NCBI GenBank assembly: GCA_013146195.2
Contig: CM028384.1
Span: 72,887,990 to 72,951,989 of the forward strand
From: Codonopsis lanceolata
Taxonomy: Eukaryota > Streptophyta > Magnoliopsida > Asterales > Campanulaceae
Direction of reading: 5' to 3'
DNA length: 64,000 nt
Shown here piece after piece: positions 22,842 to 36,000 of the stretch; position 1 is the first letter of the stretch; every line of letters begins with the position of its first letter. Made by a program: the position numbers and the translations under genes. The notes under the pieces are model-generated. The model had not been told where the DNA came from and ran no database searches. It was given only the letters and a program-made list of their open reading frames with translations.

Positions 22842-25191
22842 TGTTTAAATCTCAATTTGATCACCTTATTTTCGACTAAAATTTATTAAACTCACTTTAC
22901 TTTTTTTTCCATCAATTTAATCACTCTACTTGGCTTCAACATTCAATAAGGTCACTCGAGTCAATTTCTTCCCGTTATGTTGAATGGAAATCACTCTCAA
23001 TGTTAAAAGTTAAGGGTTCAAAATAAAAAATAAAGCAACCTGTGAACAGTGCATCCTCACAACCCATGTATACCATCTCCCCACAACCTGGATGGAATTG
23101 ACATGAAAAACAGAGGGCAGCGGTGGGCGTTTTTGCAAGGAAAGGGGAGATCGGCGCTGTTGAAGATGGGGGCCATTGTTTGGGAGGTTTGGCTGGCTAT
23201 GGGTGAAGGGAGAGACATATTTGGACTGAAGTTGATGAAGTTGAATGGAGACAATGGGTATGGCGCGGTTATGGTGGTGATGCGTTGGAAGAGATTCTCA
23301 GATCGATGTAGAAAGAGATAAAGCTGGGTGTTGCATTGTTTCTCCGCTCATAAAATATGCAGGGAGTAAGCGAGGGAGGTAGAAAAAGTGAGGAGAATCA
23401 GGGTCTATCAGGAGTTGCGCCCAAACTTTCTGAACAGGCCAAAGAGGTCTTCCAGGGGGAAATGAGGGAGAAGTTCCAGCCAGGAGAAGAACAAACCCGT
23501 GACTAGGGTCTATCAAGTGTTGTTGCCAAGCCTTTTGAACAGGTGAAAGATGATTTTGAAGGAGCACCGGAGGCTGAAATGGGGGAGAAGCACCATCAAG
23601 TTGGAAGAGTTTCCGAGAATGAAAAAAATGAAGGAAAGGCTGCTGGTAGTGGAGATGGAGTATTATGGGTGATTGGTGAGACCATAGTTGAGATTGGTCA
23701 AACAACCAATGACCTCATTGTTGAGCAGGGGGTGGGAGCAACTCATCAGACTCAGGCTGTAAACTCAGAAGATACTGATACTCAGGGCCGATCCTGACAT
23801 TTTGGGGGCCCTGTTTTAAATTTAAATTTAGACCCCAAAATTAATGAAAGATATTTAAAAAGATAAAAATAAATGACATATTTTATAATATTATAATATT
23901 AATATTATTTTCTTACTAATGAAGGTCCAAAATATCTAAATCTTCTAGTAACTATGAAAGAAATGAAATAACTGGATTTATTCTTTAAAATATAATAAGA
24001 TAAAGTTACTCGTCCTCGGAGCCGAAGCCCCACCCAGACGCAGTTGCCAAGCCATTAGTGTTTAATGTGTTTTACTGTTTATTTTCAGAAAAATAATAAT
24101 ATAAAATTAACAATGGAGATAGGAGATTAATTAACAAGAAGTCAATTGGAGAGAACTAGGGAGGAAGATTGGGTTGGGCGAATATGAAATCAGTAATTTA
24201 ATAATAAAAAATATAACAATATCATAAATCCATACTCTATTACTCTCTTCTTTATTTTAAAAAGAAATCAAACAATGCAGATTAAACAATCGTCCTATAG
24301 ATGTTTAGTTAGTTAGTTGTTTACCTTCACCCGAGACCAATTGACAATTGGTCAATGGTCAATTACCAAAAAGATCTACCCTCCTTAAACCCCCTTCGCC
24401 GCCTTCAGCCTTCACCCAAACGGCGATCACCGAAAACTTCCGATCAATTTGTGAACTGCAAATTTTGAAATAAAGTGTGTTTGGAAGGTCGATTTGCTTT
24501 CTGAATCCCGTTGATATAGTAGATGGATTGGGCGTCAAATTTGCTTTAATTAGGGAGCAAATTGAGGGGGAAATCAACTAGGATATGGTATGTTGCCTTC
24601 TTCAAACGCTTTGACGGAGAATTTTAGATGCCAGAAAGAGAACGAACGCAGTAATGAGAGAAATGAAGTCGGTTGATCTAGATCTTTTTGGAATTCGAAT
24701 TTTTTGGTTTCCCAAGATAAGTAGGTAACTAGTTACGGTACGTTGTTTGATTAATATTAAGTGATCACAAAAAAAATTAAAAATCCTTAAGCTGGGTAAT
24801 TTGGTTGGGGTGTGGGGCTGTAGTGGAAATGTAGAACTCTACTACCACTACCTACTGGAGAATTGGAATTTGGAGGCCCTTGGATATTTGGAGGCCCCGT
24901 GCATTCGGTCACCTTGCACCTGCCCAGGGCCGACCCTACTGATACTAGAGGAACCAAACTCCAGAAATGAGGAAACTGAAGAAATGAGGAAATTGAAAAT
25001 TATATTAAAAATATTAGTAAGGGTATTTTTGGAATTTCAGGATTTTTAAAAAGTTTTCAACAAAATTTTTGGAGGAAATGATGAAATTGATATAAATGTC
25101 CTAATAGAGTCATTAAATTGAGGAAAACAAAAATAGGATAAGTTTAATAACTTTTGGCTGAAAATATGATGATCAAATTGATATTTAAACC
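22842..25191. mobile_element. Mutator-like element with a nested hAT element
   Basis: The left end GTTTAAATCTCAATTTGATC is matched by the inverse of the right end (GTTTAAATATCAATTTGATC), with similarity extending about 100 bases or more (TCAATTTAATCACTCTACTT on the left). It is the same family as 26447-27520. A clear target duplication was not found. The interior at 23050-23780 is GC-richer, with frames of 84-135 codons on both strands and no recognised domain; it may be captured genomic sequence. A hAT element occupies 23783-24938. Confidence 0.65.
23783..24938. mobile_element. Non-autonomous hAT element inside the Mutator-like element
   Basis: Left terminus CAGGGCCGATCCTG and right terminus CAGGGCCGACCCTA are inverted imperfect copies (each itself near-palindromic). 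The flanking octamer CTGATACT is perfect at 23775-23782 and 24939-24946. Just inside the ends are TTTTGGGGGCCCTG and GGAGGCCCC blocks. It lacks transposase coding. Being nested, it is younger than its host. Confidence 0.8.
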
Positions 25192-25521
25192 TTTTTTTTT
25201 GTATGTTAGTTTCCATCTACAGGTTGGATAGTTTGTTGTCAAGGACTTTTCATTAAGAAACAATAGGAAATGAGTAATATGACCAACTCTTTGTCGAGTT
25301 TTAGAGACCAACTATATATGTAATGAGTAAACTTTTAATACCTATAGATATAGGTAAAAATTTAGGTAAAACGGTCTTACGGTCATTTTTTGTAAGATGA
25401 ATCTTCTTTATCTAACTCATTGAGTATTGGTGGGTTGAACTGTCAGAGGGGGTGAAGCTATGTCTTACGAATTACGATCTGTAAGACCGTCTTATAAGAG
25501 ACTTACTTATAGATATATATA

Positions 25522-25721
25522 CTCTCTCCGTTCCAAAATTATGTCTTATTTGAATTTTCTTTTTGAGACAACATTTTTACAACTATATCATAACTTTTTC
25601 ATCTTATTTTAATTATGAGTTAAATGAATCCATAATGAGGGAGCATTTTTTTTACAGAACAATAATTTTGGAACAGATGGAGTGTTTTTTTTATAGAATA
25701 ATTATTTTGGAACGGAAGGAG
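25522..25721. mobile_element. Stowaway-like MITE
   Basis: The left end CTCTCTCCGTTCCAAAATTA is matched by the inverted right end ATTATTTTGGAACGGAAGGAG, with TA on both sides. A second partial right end (TTTTGGAACAGATGGAG) lies inside at 25666-25682, suggesting a terminal duplication. A further decayed copy follows at about 25750-25925. Confidence 0.7.
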
Positions 25722-26446
25722 TATTTTTTTACATGTCAATATAATATTCCCTTCGGTTCGTAAAAATAGTTCTCTTTCCTTTGTTTTGAAAAAAAAAAAT
25801 TACTTTTGAAAAATGTTAAATTATTAGTGCAATTTTTGAAAGTACATGTAAGAAAAACAATTTTAAAAAGTTTGATATATTAATAAGTTTTTTCTTTTTT
25901 GAAATGAAGAGAGTTTTTTTATTCTACTTTATAGTTGTCCTGCAACACTAAGGTGCCGTTTGACAGTCATTATTAAGATAGAATATGATTAATAAATCGA
26001 GTTATCTGATTTTTTGTATAAAATATGTGGCTCACACTAATAGAACGAGTTACCTAAATACAATCATTATCTCCTCGTTATTTATACCAACTGGGGGTTA
26101 TTGTTAGCGCCCTTAGTAAAAAAAATTGAAACTAATATTTTTAATTTTAAAACTATTCCGATATAAAAACAAGGATTAATAGTGAGTGTGATAATAATAT
26201 TGAGATTAATAATATTATTTTTCCATAACCGTCTAGCAAACAACCATTAAGAGTACATTGTAAACAAAAAAAATTGATTTTTAATACGCAATTGATGGAG
26301 TTAAATTTCTGGTCGATGACGAAAGTAGATTTAAGGTTCATTAGTATATAAAATGTAATCATTATAATGATAAATTTATGTCAACTGAGTTTTTAAATAT
26401 TTTATTTAATATTAAAGCTTTCATGGTTGCTTATATATATATTTTT

Positions 26447-27520
26447 GGTTTAAATTTCAATTTGATCATCATACTTTCGGCCAAAAATCATTAAGTTTAC
26501 TCTATTTTTTTTCCTCAATTTAATCACTCTACTTAAACATAAATATCAAATTCATCACTTTGTCCAAATTTTTGTTGAAAACTTTAAAAAAAATTTGAAA
26601 ATAAAAAAAAATCATTTAACTCTTCTTCTCACTCATACTGACATATGGTTATCCTTCTCACTATTTGTGATGGCCGCAACCCTAGTGAACCCTGAGGGTT
26701 GAATCACTTAATCACTGTAAGCGACGTGTATACCCAAGGAACTTCCAGATCTTCGTTCATTTCATCGCCTACCATAGCACTTGTGGTGCAATACCCATTT
26801 TCTTGACTAGATTATGTATCGACCGTCTTTCCTTGATCTTCAAATTGAGTTTCCTTATATTTGTTGTGGTCGACGAGTTTGGTTTTCAGAGGTGACGCCA
26901 AAGTCGACACTACTCTCTTTCCCTTTTCTGTCATTCTCTTAGTCTTCTCGGTTCTTTGGATATCCTCGCTCGCTTCTCCTTAACCAGTAAGGTCAACATC
27001 ACCTAAAGGCCTCCGACTCAGCTCTACCCCCTGACCTCTTTGCTCGCCATCTGATCTGTGCTGAGCTCGATCCTTTATCCATGCTCTTAACGAACTCGAC
27101 CTCCTATCGTCTCTTATCGACACCCCTACTTGGATCGTCTCTTGTAATTTGATCGCAAATCGGATCCTCGCAGCTAATTGGATCAGATCTAAAATTGGAT
27201 GGGAAAGACCCATCAATCTTACCCTTAATAACCCAATCTTAGATCCGACTCCATCTCCTTGTTTGTCTTCCAACATTTAAGGTTTAATTTTTATTTTTTA
27301 GTTTGAACACTCAACTTTTAACATTGATAGTAAAACATTTCAACTTAATAAGAGTATTTTGGTCTTTTCAATAATTTTCATCCAAAATAAAGGGTAGAAA
27401 TGACTCGAGTGACCTTATTGAATATCGAAGCCAAATAGAGTAATTAAATTTAAAAAAAAAATTAGAGTGAGATTATTGACTTTTGATCAAAAGTATAATG
27501 ACCAAATTAAGATTTAAATC
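26447..27520. mobile_element. Mutator-like element, second member of the 22842 family
   Basis: The left end GGTTTAAATTTCAATTTGAT and right end (inverse GATTTAAATCTTAATTTGGT) are inverted for about 130 bases, including the TTTAATCACTCTACTT-type block. An 8-bp repeat, ATATTTTT, flanks it (26439-26446, 27522-27529; nine-mers agree 8 of 9). The interior 26640-27270 is GC-richer with a 98-codon minus-strand frame of unknown content. Confidence 0.65.
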
Positions 27521-28739
27521 GATATTTTTTACATTGACAGAGTACCAAAAATAAATGCATAATGAGCACCGTAGGCGGATCTACGTTGAAGAGTGGGTGG
27601 AACTTGGAAGTGACCTCTTTGAAGTTTATTGGAGTATTTATTATTTTTATTTAACGGTTAAAACTTATAACCCAATATCTCTATCCGCCATTGTAGTGAT
27701 AAATAATATTAATGTATGTTTACCAGAGTAATACAAATAAAAATCCTTACAAAGAAAAAATAAAAAAAATAAAATGAAAGAGAAAAGGTCAGTTAAAAAG
27801 AAAAGCGAAATAGATAAATAGTTGACCACAAAATAATACTCCAGTTAGTTGACTAGGTGAATGTTTAAACTTGAAACTGAGGGATTAATACTAAGACTGG
27901 GGCCAAAAACACTTCTCTAGACTCTAGTGAATACTCTTACCTCACAACAATTACTACGATCCCCCAGTTGTTGGTTTTTTTTTTCCCTTTCCTCCTAAGG
28001 GGGGAACTTACATTACAATAGCATATTCTACATCTCTCTCAGCTCCGAAATAGAGAATTTCCTTTTCCAACTCAGAAATCAGCCCCACCAATTAAACCAA
28101 ACCAAAAAAAAACAAGAAGAGGATTTAATTTTCTCAAATTTATCTTTAATTAAGAGGAATTAAAAATAAGGATTAAGGTCTCGATTTTTTATATTTAAAA
28201 TAAACCAAATCTTTAAGAACCGAAACTATGGTCCTAAAAATCATTGATTATATTAACTTGAGATCCACTTGTCTCCTGGCACCGACGACCAAGAAAGTGG
28301 CTTCACTACCAGAAGTAGATTGCTGACTGACCTACCCCGGCCGACCCAACGTTTCCGAGTCTCCGACTTTCGATGTGGCCGAGGTGACAACCTGCTTAAT
28401 TGGTGCGAGTTACCAACTACCAAGGACTCATATCAGAACAAGCTCTAAAAATTACAGTCATTGTCTTGGAACGTGGGATCCCTTCATTGGCTCAAGAAAT
28501 ACTGCATGATTGACAATCAATGTCACCTGAATTCTGATACTCGCTTGCACGACCAAATCCTTGTCTTCCATACAGACGGGATCTCATTAGTTCAAATTAC
28601 AAACGACTTGCCATATATTTTTCTCCCCATGCATCTAGGACTATTAAATACCATGAGTGGTGACTCTCTCTCTCTCTCTCTCTCTCTCTTCCCCCGTAAG
28701 CACTATCCATTCTCCGTTTCATTTTTAAGTTTCCTTAGG

Positions 28740-28903
28740 ACTCGTTTGTTGTAGCGTTTTGAAAACGTAATTTTTTTTTTGTAAACATGTTTGAAAAACT
28801 ATTTTAAAACGCTATTTTTATAAACAATAGTTGTAAACACAGTATATTTTTAAAACGCCGCGTTTTTTACCAGTGTTTTGATCAAAACGCTCCACCAAAT
28901 AAG
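28740..28903. mobile_element. Fold-back MITE (hAT-like)
   Basis: The left end ACTCGTTTGTTGTAGCGTTT is matched by the inverse of the right end (GCTTATTTGGTGGAGCGTTT). The centre repeats AAAACGC blocks in both senses. Confidence 0.55.
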
Positions 28904-30340
28904 CATTTAATTATACTATCTCCAACAATGGATTTGGATTGGGCATCTCAGACTGAGAGTGCCTGTTGGACCTCTTAGCCAAGTATCCACCATCAACTAC
29001 CTTAGCTTATAAATTACCACGTCACATTCCGACAATATCATCATTTTGGCGTTATCAGTTACATTATATTATTTTTGGTCTTCAACCTTTGCCTTATTTA
29101 AAGCTTTGGTACATGGGTTGTTACAACACCCGTTAAGTCATAAATCATTCCAATGAAAACAAAAAAATCTGGCACAAAATGAATAAATAAAAAGAAATTT
29201 AACAATAAATAAAAATTAAAAATATAAATCATTCAATAAATAAATAAAATAAAAAGAATCAATCTTATAAAAAATATCAATAAAATCATTTTACTTAATA
29301 TTTTTACTACATATATATTGTGATATATTGATCCTCCCGAATTCTAAACTAGGAATGAAGTAGTTTTATTGATTCTGACCGCACGATAAATATTGGTTTG
29401 GTACAGTACAATTTTTTTACAGTAATTTTTTTCGCCAACCCTAGGGCTAGTAGGAGGCCCCATTTTACCGGCAACAACCTGTCTCACAAATAAAAATAAA
29501 AAAAATAAAAAAAAAAGAACATCACAACTTTAAACCAAAACCGAGTCATCAAAACATTAGTTAATGTCACGTAGTCTCTTCCCCCAACTGGCCCACCCCC
29601 TTCACCCGTCCCCCCCGGTCTAATATTATCAATGATCAGCTCTTGTCTCATTACCACCTCCTCCCGTCTAAAATAAAAAAAATAAAACACGTGGCACTCC
29701 GTTGGTCTCTCCGATTGCCCACCCCTCTTTCCAGTTTCCACTCTCGCTCCTCCCGTCAGCCATCACAATTCACAACAGAAAGGTAAACCCGATTGCCCAC
29801 CCCTCCACGTTACTAAATGTTTCGGTTTTTGAGTAAATAGTTTATTATTTTATTTTATAATATTTATTTAAAAAGTTAATTTTGAAAATTTAAAAATTTA
29901 AAATATTATGTTATTATTAATAAGTTATTAAAAGTGTTATTTTATTTGAAAAAATGACTTTTAAACGGAGACTTTTATCTGAAACTAAGAGAGAACATTT
30001 ACAATAATTTTTATTCTACTTTATAAGATGAAATTAATTGTTTTTTCTAATGAAAATTTAAAATTCTTTTCGTTTCCAAATGATTTCATGTTTGATCAGA
30101 CACACGTATATTAAGGAAAACAATTAAGTCGATTATAATTATTGGTAAAATATCTAGTTTCGTTTAAAACTCATGTAAATATGATGCATATTAATATAGG
30201 AAGAAAAAGTAATGATAAATTGATAAAAAACATTTTTAAAAAGAAAAGTTTGAAAACAAAACAATTTTTTAGAAACAGATGAAAAAAAAGGACAATTATA
30301 TGAGAATGGAGGGAGTATGTATTCTTTTACTTCTATAATG

Positions 30341-30592
30341 CTCCATCCCTTTTAAAATAATCGTTATCTTTAATTTGACACAATTTAATAAACATTGATT
30401 GACTGTACAATTTATAAATATTGATGTAATGTATGATTTTCTTTAATACCTTTGAGCATGTGTTCATAGATAAAGTTAGTAGAAAAAGTAATGATAAAAG
30501 TATTTTCTAAAAATAAAATTTTTGAAAGAGGAAAATTTATTTTAAAATCGAAGAAAAATAAAAGGCAAACGAGTATTTAGAAACGGAGGGAG
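30341..30592. mobile_element. Stowaway-like MITE
   Basis: The left end CTCCATCCCTTTTAAAATAA and inverted right end TTTAGAAACGGAGGGAG, with TA on the right only. A similar right end at 30307-30315 (GGAGGGAGTA) marks a further, broken MITE immediately upstream. Confidence 0.6.
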
Positions 30593-31167
30593 TAGTAAAA
30601 TATACTACAATTTTTCGTACACTAAAACTACTACGAATTATGTCTTTTATGGATTAAAAAAATAAAAAAATATATGAATTTTTATTTATAAATATTTAAT
30701 TTAACTTTAAATTGTCAAAGCAGAAGAGTTATTTAGCAAGGTTTTAAAAATCGTTAGGCGGGCGTTACACGTTAGACCAGCGTCTAGGCGAGGCCTAGGA
30801 ATAAGTCATAATATCTTATTTTTAATATATTTTTTATTATAAAGTAATTATTAAAAATTATTATTTTTAAATATACTAATACTAAATATAACCTAATAAT
30901 TTAAAAATAATGATTACATTGTTATGTTAAATTTTAAAAGTAAAACTAGAAATTTAATATCATCTAATGTTCAAAATATTATAAAAATAATCAATAGTTC
31001 AATTATCCATAGGTCCGTTGACAATTATAAATGTATAAAAATAATTTAATAATTTGAAATTAATACTTATTATTATTATTTTTAAAACCCAAGATGAAGT
31101 TATTTAGGACCAAAATTAAAAAAAAAACACCAGTTGGCCTACCTAAATATTTAGTTTGACTTTAGCA

Positions 31168-31419
31168 CTCCATCCGTCCCAAAATAATTGTCCTACTTTT
31201 CTTTTCCATCTATCTCAAAATAATTGTCTTATTTGAAACATTTATTTTTAGGACAACACTTTACCTTTACTTTTTCACCTTATTTTAATTAATTATGGGC
31301 AACATACACATAACTTTAAAGTAAACTACACATCAAATTAATATTAAAAATCTAGTCAAATGTGCTTTCTTAAATCGTGCATCAAGTCAACACAGACGAT
31401 AATTTTGGGACAGAGAGAG
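31168..31419. mobile_element. Stowaway-like MITE
   Basis: The left end CTCCATCCGTCCCAAAATAA and inverted right end ATTTTGGGACAGAGAGAG followed by TA. The interior closely parallels the 13975-14229 copy (the CATTTATTTTTAGGACAACA region). Confidence 0.7.
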
Positions 31420-31840
31420 TAATATAAATAATATAATAATGCTAGAAGTGTAAAAACAATTACTCCTCCCTTTCCTAAATAATCATTCTTTTTCGGTACA
31501 TCGTTTAAGAAAAAAGTAATTGATTATTTTATAAATATTGGTGTAATAAGTATTTTTATTAATGTTCTTGTGCATGTGGTCATAATAATTAAAATAAGTA
31601 GAAAAGTGAGGGTAAAGTGGTCAAAATTAATTTTCTAAAAAAAAAAGTTTTGAAAGATTACAATTACTTCATTCATTATTGGTAAATAGCCTTATTTCAC
31701 TTTAAAAGTCTATTTTCAAAAGTTATGCTAATAATATGTACCATTGTATATTTACCTTCCACTTGTATTATTTGCAAATGCTTGCACTTAACTGTTTAAG
31801 TGTTATTATAATTATGCCTAGCTCTAATAATACTAATATA

Positions 31841-32226
31841 CTCTTTCTGGGCCTATATATAAGCAAAACTAATTGATTTCACACAGATTAAGAAAAAGTA
31901 AGTTAAATTAGTTAAATTGTCTTGATTTTATATAAAACAAAAGTGTGCTTACTAAAATACCCTTACGTATCTCACTCAAAACTGATGACAATTAATGCAA
32001 TATTAACTAATTGTCATCAATTCATTATAGTTCATTTTATAATTACTGTAGTGACTATTTGTGTATAGAGAATGTGCACACATCTTGAAAAACAAAAGAA
32101 TTAATAAGGGGTAGTTATGGTACCAAACTTCTTGGAAGTTGTGAGTAGAGTTTAATATGGTGATTTTTGCTTATATTTGAATCCCCCAAAATTTGATATT
32201 TTTTGCTTATATATATGTCCGGAGGA
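31841..32226. mobile_element. MITE with a 14-bp flanking duplication
   Basis: The left end CTCTTTCTGGGCCTATATAT and the inverse of the right end (TCCTCCGGACATATATATAA) both lead into AAGCAAAA. ATAATACTAATATA is repeated exactly at 31827-31840 and 32227-32240. Part of that repeat may be element end; the superfamily is not settled. Confidence 0.65.
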
Positions 32227-32679
32227 ATAATACTAATATATCTACTTAATAATTAGACTTTTTAAATAAAGACCTTTTTGAACGAAAAGTAGGGAGTACT
32301 TTTTAATAAGAAAGAAAGAATGAAATTATTTAAGAACGAAGGAAGTACAATTTTTTTAGTGTTTATTAATTGGTTGTATTAAGTTTACACATTCATCACT
32401 ATCTATTAAAAACTGTTAACCAACAATTGATAATTTAAATTTCATAACTTTTAGTGCCTTGTATTTTTTTGTTAAGTAAATTATTAACGATTGAGGTAAT
32501 TATTAATATTGGTCTGACCTGTATTTTTTAAAAGATTATATATATGTGGTCTATAATAAAAAAAATATAAGTAAGATCAAAATGTTAAAAGTATATTCCT
32601 AAAATATACTATTAATATTTCAAACAAAAGAATTATTTTGAAAAAGAAAAAAATAAAATAATAATTTTAAGACGGAGTG

Positions 32680-33077
32680 AGTAATATTTTATGACATTTT
32701 ATTTTGTGCATTTTATTACTTCGTAAAACGTGGAGTAACTAAATTTTTGTACTAATACAAACAACAAGTCGAGACAGAAAAAAAGTCGTCCCTCCCAAAA
32801 AGCTCCTTTCCTACATAGGCCAGAGCCGACCTCCTCCCCTTAGCTCACATTTCATTCTTTCTTTCTCTCCTCCTATACATACACTCATACAGTGCTTTGT
32901 ACCTATATATGAGATTATATACGCTTTTGTAGTAATGTTGTCTTCATCTACTACGTGTAATTCAATCATATTAGAATAATCTATGCTCTCTCTCTCCACA
33001 TTATTCATTTTCTCTCTCTAGAATGAGAATTTAGGTGTTTTGAGAGAGCCTCTCAGGTTTCAAACTTCGGCTCAGCT
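32680..33077 (+). promoter_or_regulatory. Core promoter and 5' UTR of the KNOX gene
   Basis: TATATAT at 32904-32910 is a plausible TATA box. CT-rich tracts (CTCTCTCTCTCC at about 32986 and TCTCTCTCTAG at 33011-33021) are typical of plant 5' leaders and are the complement of GAGA/BPC-binding repeats, which are known regulators of KNOX genes. A minimal upstream ORF (ATG AGA ATT TAG) lies at 33023-33034, 43 bases before the main ATG. Confidence 0.5.
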
Positions 33078-36000
33078 ATGGCGTTTCACGACCACATCTC
33101 TCAGGAAATGGCACTGCACTACGCAGACCAGCAATTGAACGATAACGTGGCTGTTTTGCGCGGGATGTTACCGGAACACCTCGGGGGACAGTCGTCTGGT
33201 GAAGGTGCGGAGGGCAAGCCGACGGCACCGCCGACCTGGCTCAACAGCGCGATTCTCCGGCAACAGAGTCATCACCACCACCACCACTACGGCGGTGGCG
33301 GAGGAGATGGCGGGAGTTTTCTCCATTTACAGACTACAAATTCCGACTCGTCGAATTCTAACCAGTGGCTGTCGTCGCGTGCGATTGAAAACGACGACGT
33401 GAATCCGGTATCGGGCGAGTCGATGATTGCGACGGCGATTAATAATCAGGAGAAGAATAACAATAATGCGAAAATGAGTCAACAACAGCAGAGTGAGAGC
33501 GATGGGAATGGAAATGAGGAGAGGGATTGGGAGATGGCTAAGTGTAAGTCGGATATATTGGCGCATCCGATGTATGATGATCTGTTATCGGCGCATGTAT
33601 CCTGTTTGAGAATTGCGACGCCGGTGGATCAGTTGCCGAGGATTGATGCGCAGTTGGCTCAGTCGCAGCAGGTGTTGGCTAAGTACTCTGTTCTTGGACA
33701 CGGTAATCAGCCTCTAGACGATAAAGACCTCAATCAGTTCATGGTAACTAACCAACTAACTCTCTCTCTCTCTCTACTTGTCTAGATAGTTTCCTTTTCT
33801 CGATTGTGATTTTGTTTTGCTGTTGCATGTGATTATAATAATTTCATGGAAATATTTATGCATTAAATTCCTGATTTTTCGTAATTGCTTGGCGGCTTAT
33901 TCTATAGTTTGAATTCTTCCCAACTTTAGATTGGCCAAATATCTCAGAAGTCAGAACCGAGAGACGGGCGGATACCTTATGCTTTTTGATGTCTGTTTGT
34001 GCTTTTCATCAATAAGATTGAGGGGAAGGATTTAATAATTGGTTTTATCATGAAAGGCTCAATTTCTTGGAATTTCGGTCATTTTATTGGTGTGGAAGAG
34101 ACAAGTGCTTGTTCTAGCTAAGTTTGATAAATGGACTATTAGTTTATACTTGTGTTCTAGTCTCTTGTATTATCTTGGTTGGTGCTCTGGATGAGATTTG
34201 CCGTGTTCAAATTTGTAGTGGAATATGACAATAGGTTTCGTTTGTGCTCTAGACCAGAATTTTCGGTGGCCCCATCATAAGGGGAATCGTATTGGCAGTA
34301 CAATAATAATTGAAAGAAGTGGTTTGGAGAATCGATTCCACAATCAAGTTTGGTTTTTGCACTAAGAAATTTGATTGAAGCTTCTTAATACTTCTAGCTA
34401 TTTGGAAGCTTCTTCCTAATAGAAATTACGATACACTATAGCAGTTCAAAATTTAGGCGTTAGGCATCTGATGTTACACATTCGGGGCTCTTCACCTTGA
34501 TTAAGGCGAGGAAGGATTCTTGTACTCTCCTTTAGTACTCTTCCCATGAGGTTGACAAAGGCCAAGTTGAGGGCTGACAAAGATGCATATCAACCGAAAA
34601 GTGATATATACCTATTAAATGCACCTGGTTTGTTCCCATGCTTTGTTAATTAACTTTTCAAATGGAAAGAAAAGAATCCACGGAACTTCTATGCATAATG
34701 AATGATTGTGAGTTACTAATGATTCCATTTCTTGATGTTAGATGCTTGTTATACTTTTTTTTAAGGTATCTCAGCATCCCTCAAATTTGTATACTTGAAA
34801 AGTTTTTGAATTTCTTGTTCAACTGCTTCCTAGTTTGTTTTTTAAGTCACTGAAATTGAAGTCATGTGCCTTTGCATTTTTTTTGCGTTAAGACTTAAAG
34901 AGTGCACTAGTTGACAGCGAAGTGGAATCTAATTACTACAGATTCTTTTGGTCTAGTTTTTTACAATGACTATTCCAATCTTACTAGCGGAGAGATTCTT
35001 CCTAGATATACTTGTGATTCTGGCAATATTTCAATTTACTGGCTTCTTGGCCATAAATTATTGTTTACTAGTATACGTTATTTCCCATTTCAAAGAAGAC
35101 GAATATTGGCAGTCCAATTTGGGAATATATGGGGGTAATATTTCAGTAATTCTTTCAGGACTGGCATGAGATTCATTGTGCACACTAGTCAAGTTACTTC
35201 ACTTGTTTCGCTTAAGTTCAACTTGAAAATGGTTCTACTCAAAGCATTTACCCTAGGGCATTTATCTACTATTTTTAAATAAAATGAAATCAAATCAGCT
35301 TACGAATTATGTGGTTTTATTATTCACGACTCCTGATATCATCATTTTGTCCTTATCCCTTGTTTTTTGTTTGGTTTTTTATTATTTGTTTTTGTTCCTT
35401 CTGATGTAGGCACATTATGTTGTATTGCTCTCGTCCTTCAAAGAACAATTGCAACAACATGTTCGAGTTCATGCAATGGAAGCAGTGATGGCTTGCTGGG
35501 AACTTGAGCAATCTCTACAAAGCTTAACAGGTACACCTTGGCTTTTCATATTATCTTATTTCTTCCTGGTTCACTGAAATTGCTTGTAGGAGTTTCCCAT
35601 AAATAACAAGGGATTCAGAAAGTGTGAGCTTTTGAGTTTAATTCCTTCCCACGCCCCCTTAGGGCCGAAAATAATAATTAATCAACTTTAGCCGTTCTAA
35701 AATAAAAAAGATTATACTTTCTTTTTTTGTAATTTTTCCTTGCTGAGGTATATCATAGTCATTGATAACTTCAATAATTCCTGAGCATATTTAGGGGAAC
35801 AATTTCAGCATCATAGTTGTTGCAGGTGATCCCTGCTGATCTAACTATTCCACATTAGGAACATTATCAGCAAACATATTAACTTCTTATGCAAGGAACA
35901 TTACACGCATCTACTATATGACAAGTGGGTCCACTTTCCATCTTTTGATATTAGATGTGTAGTTTTCTCATGGGTCATTTCTTCTTGTCTTCCTCTCTTT

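Larger units (their letters stand above)
27530..31160. other. Intergenic with MITEs, no gene seen
   Basis: Apart from the MITEs listed separately, this is AT-rich. A (CT)n run lies at about 28667-28690, and a G-box CACGTG at 29688-29693 in a CT-rich tract. GATTGCCCACCCCTC is duplicated at about 29713 and 29790. A fragment at about 30763-30812 matches the GCCTAGG repeat of 412-1010. Confidence 0.45.
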
